Below are positions 7,556 through 11,694 of a stretch of 11,694 nucleotides of DNA, piece after piece. The stretch covers positions 1-11,694 of the forward strand of contig QTVU01000066.1 in assembly GCA_003460745.1 (NCBI GenBank), given 5' to 3'. This DNA comes from Firmicutes bacterium AM55-24TS (GTDB taxonomy: Bacteria; Bacillota; Clostridia; UBA1381). Positions within the stretch are counted from its first letter, which is position 1. Each line of letters opens with the position of its first letter. The notes under the pieces were generated by a model, which was given only the letters and a program-made list of their open reading frames with translations, was not told the origin of the DNA and made no database searches. A program made the position numbers and the translations under genes.

Positions 7556-7559
7556 AATT

Positions 7560-10036
7560 TTATAAATATCTGCCTGTAATACTTTTTTTGTTCAATTTTA
7601 TTTCCTGCGGTGTTCCGCTTGCAATGATTTTACCGCCATTTTCACCGCCTCCGGGTCCCATATCTATAACATAATCTGCATTGCGAATTACGTCAAGGTC
7701 ATGTTCAATAACGATTACGGTTGCACCGTTATCCAAAAGTGCCTGAAAAACTTTGAGCAATACCTGTACATCTAACGGATGCAAACCGATTGACGGCTCA
7801 TCAAATATGAAAACAGAATCACTCTGTATCTTTCCAATCTCACTTGCCAGTTTCAAACGTTGTGCTTCACCGCCGGATAAGCTCGGTGTTTCTTCGCCCA
7901 ATGTCAGATAACCAAGTCCCAACTGTTTTAGCGTATTCAGCTTTTGGCTGACGGTTTTTATATCCTTGCAAAATTCAACAGCTGTGTTTACATCCATATC
8001 CATAAGTTCGGGTAGAGAAGCACTTTCACCCACTTTATTTGTAAGCTTCACGTCATAAGCAATACTTGAGTAACGAGAGCCGTGACAATCAGGGCATTGA
8101 ATATTTACATCTGGAAGAAATTGCACGTCAAGACTGACAACACCTGTACCGTCGCACCCCGAACAACGTAATGAGCCTGTATTGTACGAAAAATCTCTTG
8201 CCTTATAGCCTTTATTTTTTGCGTCCTCGGACTTTGCGTAAAGTTTTCGCAATTCATCGTGAACACCTGCATAGGTAGCCACCGTAGAACGAACATTAAT
8301 TCCGATAGGTGTTGCGTCAATCAGCTTGATACGTCGTATACCCTCAGCGCTAGCATCTCTGATATGCTCCGGCAACGTATGACCGCTGATATTCGCGTTA
8401 AGTGCGGGAATTAAACTTTCCAACACCAAAGTCGTCTTGCCCGAACCCGACACTCCTGTAACAACGGTAAGTCTGCCTTTGGGAATGTCAACTTCCAACG
8501 GCTTGACCGTATGTATTTGAGATGTGGACAAATGAATATTTCCGTTTACGAACATTTCTTCCTTTGCGGCACATGACCTTAGTTTTGTTTCGGCTTTACC
8601 GGATATAAAAGGTCCTATTTGAGAAGCGGGGTTTGCTTCCACATCTGCGATTGTACCTTGTGCAATCACATGACCGCCATTTGCCCCCGCTTCCGGTCCC
8701 ATTTCCACAATCCAGTCTGCCTCTTTCAAAATCTGAGTGTCATGGTCTACCAAAATAACCGAATTGCCGTCCGATACAAGATCGTGCATAATACCTGTAA
8801 GTCCGACAATATTAGATGGGTGCAAACCGATTGACGGCTCATCCAACACATAGAGAACGCCTGTGGTACGGTTACGCACAGCACGGGCAAGCTGCATACG
8901 CTGACGTTCGCCTGTCGAAAGTGTGGCTGCCGAACGGTCAAGAGTCAGATAGCCAAGACCTAAATCAATTAACCTCTTCGCCATACTTTCAAAAGTTTCA
9001 CAGATACTTTCAGCCATAGGTTTCATCTCATCAGGCAGGCTTGTCGGAACACCACGCACCCAATCCACAAGTTCGGAAAGTGTCATAGTGCAAACTTCAT
9101 CAAGCGATATTCCTCTTAATTTCGGTGCACGGGCGGCGGCGGAAAGACGTGTTCCGTGACATTCGGGACAAATATCCTCTTTTAAAAATTTCTCTACTCG
9201 CTTCATGCCTTTTTCATCTTTGACTTTTGCAAGAGCATTCTCCACCGTGTAAACGGCATTAAAATATGTAAAATCCAATTCACCTGCATTTTCCGTATTT
9301 TTGGATTTGTAAAAAAGGTGTTTTTTAACCGCCGGACCGTGATAGACAATATCTTTTTCCTGTTCCGTCAAGTCACGGAACGGTACATCTGTACGCACCC
9401 CCATCTCACGGCAAACATCCGTCATTAATGACCACATCAAGCTGTTCCACGGAGCAACTGCACCATCATCAATCGTAAGAGAGTCATTAGGCACAAGTGA
9501 TGCCATATCAACGGTGTGAACAATTCCTGTACCGCCACATTTTTGACAAGCACCTTGCGAATTGAATGCCAACTCCTCTGCCGACGGTGCATAAAAGTGA
9601 ACGCCACATTCCGAGCAGACTAATTCCTTCCCTGCGGCAACCGCCAGTGACGGTTTTAAGTAATGTCCGTTTTGGCAACGGTGGTTTGATAAACGTGAAT
9701 ACATAAGTCGCAAACTGTTTAGCAACTCCGTTCCCGTTCCGAATGTACTGCGTATTCCTGGTATACCGGGACGCTGATGTAATGCAAGTGCGGCGGTACA
9801 TAAAGCACCTCATCTACACTTGCTTTCGATGCCTGTGTCATTCGGCGGCGAGTGTAAGTAGACAGCGCTTCCAAATAGCGCCGAGAACCCTCTGCATATA
9901 ATACACCCATTGCAAGAGAGGACTTACCCGAGCCTGACACTCCTGCAATACCTACAATTTTCCCCAACGGAATATCTACATCTATATTTTTAAGATTGTG
10001 GACTTTTGCTCCACGAATAAGTATTTTTTCTATCAT
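7560..10036 (-). pseudogene. short UvrA-like ABC ATPase lacking the UvrB-binding domain; one-base frameshift
   Basis: The joined protein is about 825 residues with two UvrA-type ATPase halves. Half one has Walker [10 protein letters not shown] (32-40), a zinc module with Cys141, 144, 164 and 167, CPECHGTRL (about 290), signature LSTGERQR (about 373) and VLDEPSIGLHP (about 397). Half two has Walker [10 protein letters not shown] (about 528), a zinc module CSGCDGTG...CPDCHGSRY (Cys 625, 628, 648, 651), signature LSGGEAQR (about 720) and FDEPSIGLHP. The end, SITGRYL, is typical of the family. Only about 15 residues separate HRCQNGHYL from the first zinc module, where true UvrA carries the UvrB-binding domain of roughly 100 residues. 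It therefore belongs with UvrA2/DrrC-like proteins, some tied to tolerance of DNA-binding drugs, and not to the core repair UvrA. The start ATG 10036 has TAGGAG 8 nt upstream. After codon 82 (...LYVPP) one G is missing at about 9791: the present frame reads HLHYISV and stops at 9719, while the shifted frame resumes [18 protein letters not shown]. Either it is a recent pseudogene or a sequencing error. Confidence 0.9.
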
Positions 10037-10079
10037 TGGTTTTACTCCTAAATATCTTTTCCAAAAACGCACTGAAAAA

Positions 10080-10109
10080 AGCATATCACAAGCATATCTA
10101 TTTTGTCAA
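10080..10109 (-). promoter_or_regulatory. promoter of the UvrA-like gene
   Basis: The minus strand has a perfect TTGACA (10109-10104), an 18-nt spacer and TATGCT (10085-10080), with TGA just before the -10 as an extended element. The start would be near 10073, giving a leader of about 37 nt. GATATGCT is repeated directly within the spacer and -10 region, which could be a regulator site. Confidence 0.75.
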
Positions 10110-10176
10110 TATTCTGCCAAAAATCGGAAAGAAGAAAACAAAGTAAGCGAATGGGATATATAGGTATTTTTATATA

Positions 10177-10205
10177 TTGCGTTTGTGTTGTCGATATGCT
10201 ATAAT
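10177..10205 (+). promoter_or_regulatory. promoter of the HipA-like kinase gene
   Basis: TTGCGT (10177-10182), a 17-nt spacer and a perfect TATAAT (10200-10205). The start would be near 10212, leaving a leader of only about 16 nt that just includes the ribosome binding site. It rules out the longer in-frame start at 10177, which would lie inside the -35. Confidence 0.75.
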
Positions 10206-10214
10206 ATTTTCAAA

Positions 10215-10223
10215 AGAGGTGAG
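10215..10223 (+). promoter_or_regulatory. ribosome binding site fixing the kinase start
   Basis: AGAGGTGAG, whose core GAGGTG ends 6 nt before ATG 10228. It supports that start over the in-frame TTG at 10177. Confidence 0.65.
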
Positions 10224-10227
10224 ATTC

Positions 10228-11265
10228 ATGGACTTTTTAATAATGAATAGAGATACCGTTGTGGCAGAATGGATAGATAACAAATTAAATCTGATTAAGC
10301 CGTCACTTGCTCCAATGTATTTGGAACTTACAAGCAATGTTCCGAAGTGGCTTGAAACAAGAGCTATCGACTCACACAGAGCAAATTCAAGACTTCTTAA
10401 AAAGGCTTTGCGTCTTACCGAACGTGACGATATAGGCTCTGTTTTATCAGTGAATGCAGTCACCATTACGGATAATTATTGGATAAAACCGATTAACAGC
10501 GACCTTTGCTATGCCGATGTTCGTTTTGACAACGACTATTTTGCCACACTTGCTTTAACCGGCAGTTACGACAGTTTTAATCGAGCGGCGCATAGCAAAA
10601 GTACAAAAACTCCCGAACTTACCAATATAGGTAGCTTTGAAAAGTGTTGGAAACTGATTAACGGCGAATGGTGGATGTACAAAAAGGCTAATCACGATGA
10701 AACGTTTTCAGAATTTTTCATATATCAACTCGGAATGGAATTAGACTTTAATATGGCTGAATATAAACGTGGTAATGGTGTTATTAAAACAAAGGATTTT
10801 ACCGATAATGCCATGGTCAATTTTGAGCCTGCATTTAATTTTATGAATGAATGCGAGGACTATATACAAACTCTTGAGACATTAAAAGACCTTTGCCCTA
10901 ATTGCATATGCGATTATGTGAAAATGTTGTTTCTTGATACAATCTGTGCAAATCCTGATAGACATACATTTAATTTTGGTATTCTGCGTGATATTGATAC
11001 AGGTGATGTTTTGGATTTAGCACCGAATTTTGATAATAATATGGCACTTATATCAAGAGGTTATCCTAAAAATATTAAGAGAAAAAATGATATATTGGTA
11101 AGTTTATTTAATGAACTGCTTGAATTTGATAACAGATTGAAAAAATATATTCCGCCTCTGACAGAAGAAATTATTTTAAAAGTTATAAAATCAGTCGGTA
11201 TGCGTGTCAGAAGTAAGGAAATAACTGAATTTATTATGAACGGATATAATCAGATAGAGCAATAA
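10228..11265 (+). CDS. HipA/CtkA-like serine/threonine kinase
   Basis: This 345-residue protein has the features of a HipA-type kinase. A possible ATP-binding Lys lies in WWMYKKANHDE (152/153). Next comes a helix resembling the HipA core (SEFFIYQLGMELDFNMAEY, 161-179). The catalytic loop ANPDRHTFNFG (241-251) has Asp244 as likely base and Asn249 as metal ligand. The DFG-like LAPNFDNNMAL (264-274) has Asp269 as the second metal ligand. The N-terminal 120 residues are not recognised and do not look like the usual HipA N-terminal lobe. By family knowledge it would phosphorylate a protein substrate. HipA itself modifies a tRNA synthetase, but the target here cannot be read from sequence. No HipB-like helix-turn-helix antitoxin gene lies beside it; the neighbour on the left is the divergent UvrA-like gene. 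It is therefore an orphan kinase, not a clear toxin-antitoxin pair. All motif residues are intact. Its composition is AT-richer than the UvrA-like gene. Confidence 0.8.
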   Translation: MDFLIMNRDTVVAEWIDNKLNLIKPSLAPMYLELTSNVPKWLETRAIDSHRANSRLLKKALRLTERDDIGSVLSVNAVTITDNYWIKPINSDLCYADVRFDNDYFATLALTGSYDSFNRAAHSKSTKTPELTNIGSFEKCWKLINGEWWMYKKANHDETFSEFFIYQLGMELDFNMAEYKRGNGVIKTKDFTDNAMVNFEPAFNFMNECEDYIQTLETLKDLCPNCICDYVKMLFLDTICANPDRHTFNFGILRDIDTGDVLDLAPNFDNNMALISRGYPKNIKRKNDILVSLFNELLEFDNRLKKYIPPLTEEIILKVIKSVGMRVRSKEITEFIMNGYNQIEQ

Positions 11266-11270
11266 ATAGA

Positions 11271-11324
11271 AGTACGGACATATTTGATTATCAGCATAAA
11301 ATAGTACAAGGCTATGTCTGTACT
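11271..11324. repeat. long-loop inverted repeat after the kinase gene
   Basis: AGTACGGACATA (11271-11282) pairs with TATGTCTGTACT (11313-11324): 12 bp with one G-T pair and a 30-nt loop. There is no T-run, so it is not a typical intrinsic terminator. The right arm lies inside the IS3-type transposase remnant (its VEYRHS codons), and the left arm is near where that element's terminal repeat would fall. It may be IS-derived. Confidence 0.45.
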
Positions 11325-11450
11325 CTACCGGGCTCATATATCTGAGAGATTTTTATTCGTTTTGTGTTAATAGCTGTTAAGCTCATTTATGAAATCTTCC
11401 ATCGTGACACCTATCCATGAGCGTCCATAAAACATTTCATTTTTTAATCT
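11300..11450 (-). pseudogene. decayed C-terminal fragment of an IS3-family transposase
   Basis: On the minus strand, 11450-11367 reads RLKNEMFYGRSWIGVTM and onward to ELNSY, then a TAA stop. This matches the C-terminal part of IS3/IS150-type transposases (pattern RLKNEMFYG followed by a helix). After a small deletion and frame change comes NTKRIKIS (about 11368-11345), then after another frame change YMSPVEYRHSL (about 11340-11308), the usual end of these proteins. At least two indels and the loss of the motif between SY and NTKR show long-term decay. The 5' part is absent: the next sequence on that side is the IS30 transposase end. Recognition is from motif memory, not from a search. Confidence 0.75.
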
Positions 11451-11461
11451 AACTTGAATTG

Positions 11462-11694
11462 TCAAGTCAAATGCAACGATATATCAAAATAAACTTCAAA
11501 AGGCGATTTCCAGTTCAAGCATTTGCGTGGACGCTGATTTAAAATAAGCGCTTTATCTCTAATTAATGATGGTTTAATTTCTGTTAAATCCTGTTTTTTA
11601 GGAAAATATTCGCGTAGAAGTCCATTAGTATTCTCATTAGTACCTCTTTGCCATGGTTGATGTGGTTCAGGAAAATAGAATTGCACATCATTTA
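11462..11694 (-). mobile_element. IS30-family transposase, C-terminal part, runs off the right edge
   Basis: The frame is open from the window edge (…NDVQFYFPEPHQPWQRG) to TGA at 11462-11464. WQRGTNENTNGLLREYFPK is the IS30-family signature around the catalytic Glu of the DDE triad (the Glu of TNEN), and NQRPRKCLNWKSPFEVYF is the conserved end. About 77 residues are present; the two catalytic Asp and the helix-turn-helix lie outside the window. The visible part is undamaged, so the element may be intact. Its end probably falls within a few bases of the stop, near 11450-11460, where the IS3 remnant begins. Confidence 0.9.

Noticed and set aside
2333..7566. ATTTTATAAA shared near 2336 and 7557 as an attachment-site core
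   Set aside because: It is only 10 bp of pure A/T in AT-rich surroundings, so chance is the likely cause.
10177..10227. Longer start for the HipA-like kinase at a TTG
   Set aside because: It lies in the -35 box of the promoter (TTGCGT-17-TATAAT) and the ribosome binding site fits ATG 10228.
11271..11324. Intrinsic terminator of the kinase gene
   Set aside because: The loop is 30 nt and no T-run follows; the right arm is part of the IS3 transposase remnant.

Overview
The window looks like low-GC Firmicutes DNA, most likely from a gut-type Clostridia lineage (inference). The grounds are AT-rich coding sequence, strong AGGAGG-type ribosome binding sites, sigma-A type promoters, and protein families such as a large serine recombinase, a short UvrA-like ATPase and a HipA-like kinase. 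No rRNA, tRNA or CRISPR array was seen.

Layout. (1) About 72-2273, minus strand: one long, very AT-rich gene for an acidic protein of about 733 residues. It has one clear membrane segment and a degenerate 10-residue repeat; I do not recognise the family. It has a strong promoter, and its reading frame may continue past its present stop off the left edge. (2) About 2280-2600: a non-coding divergent promoter region. (3) 2601-7517, plus strand: a compact five-gene run resembling the replication and recombination module of an integrative element. It holds a P-loop ATPase of helicase/DUF927-like type (split by a -1 frameshift at an A6 run), an unrecognised helical protein overlapping it by 4 nt, a protein made of two copies of one unrecognised domain, a 43-residue charged protein, and a large serine recombinase. 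A perfect 14-bp hairpin closes the run and serves both strands. (4) 7560-10036, minus strand: a short UvrA-like ATPase lacking the UvrB-binding domain, broken by a one-base frameshift after codon 82. (5) 10228-11265, plus strand: a HipA/CtkA-like kinase without a HipB partner, divergent from the UvrA-like gene, with good promoters for both. (6) 11266-11694: insertion sequence debris. A decayed IS3-family transposase tail abuts the 3' end of an IS30-family transposase that runs off the right edge.

How it fits together (inference): the recombinase would integrate and excise the element, and the ATPase would help replicate or maintain it. The two unknown proteins between them are probably accessory replication or control factors. 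The UvrA-like and kinase genes are either cargo or flanking chromosome. Three places show one-base disruptions next to short homopolymers (GGGG at about 75-78, AAAAAA at 2787-2792, a GG-to-G loss at about 9791) in otherwise open genes. Base-calling error is therefore a serious alternative to real gene decay or recoding.
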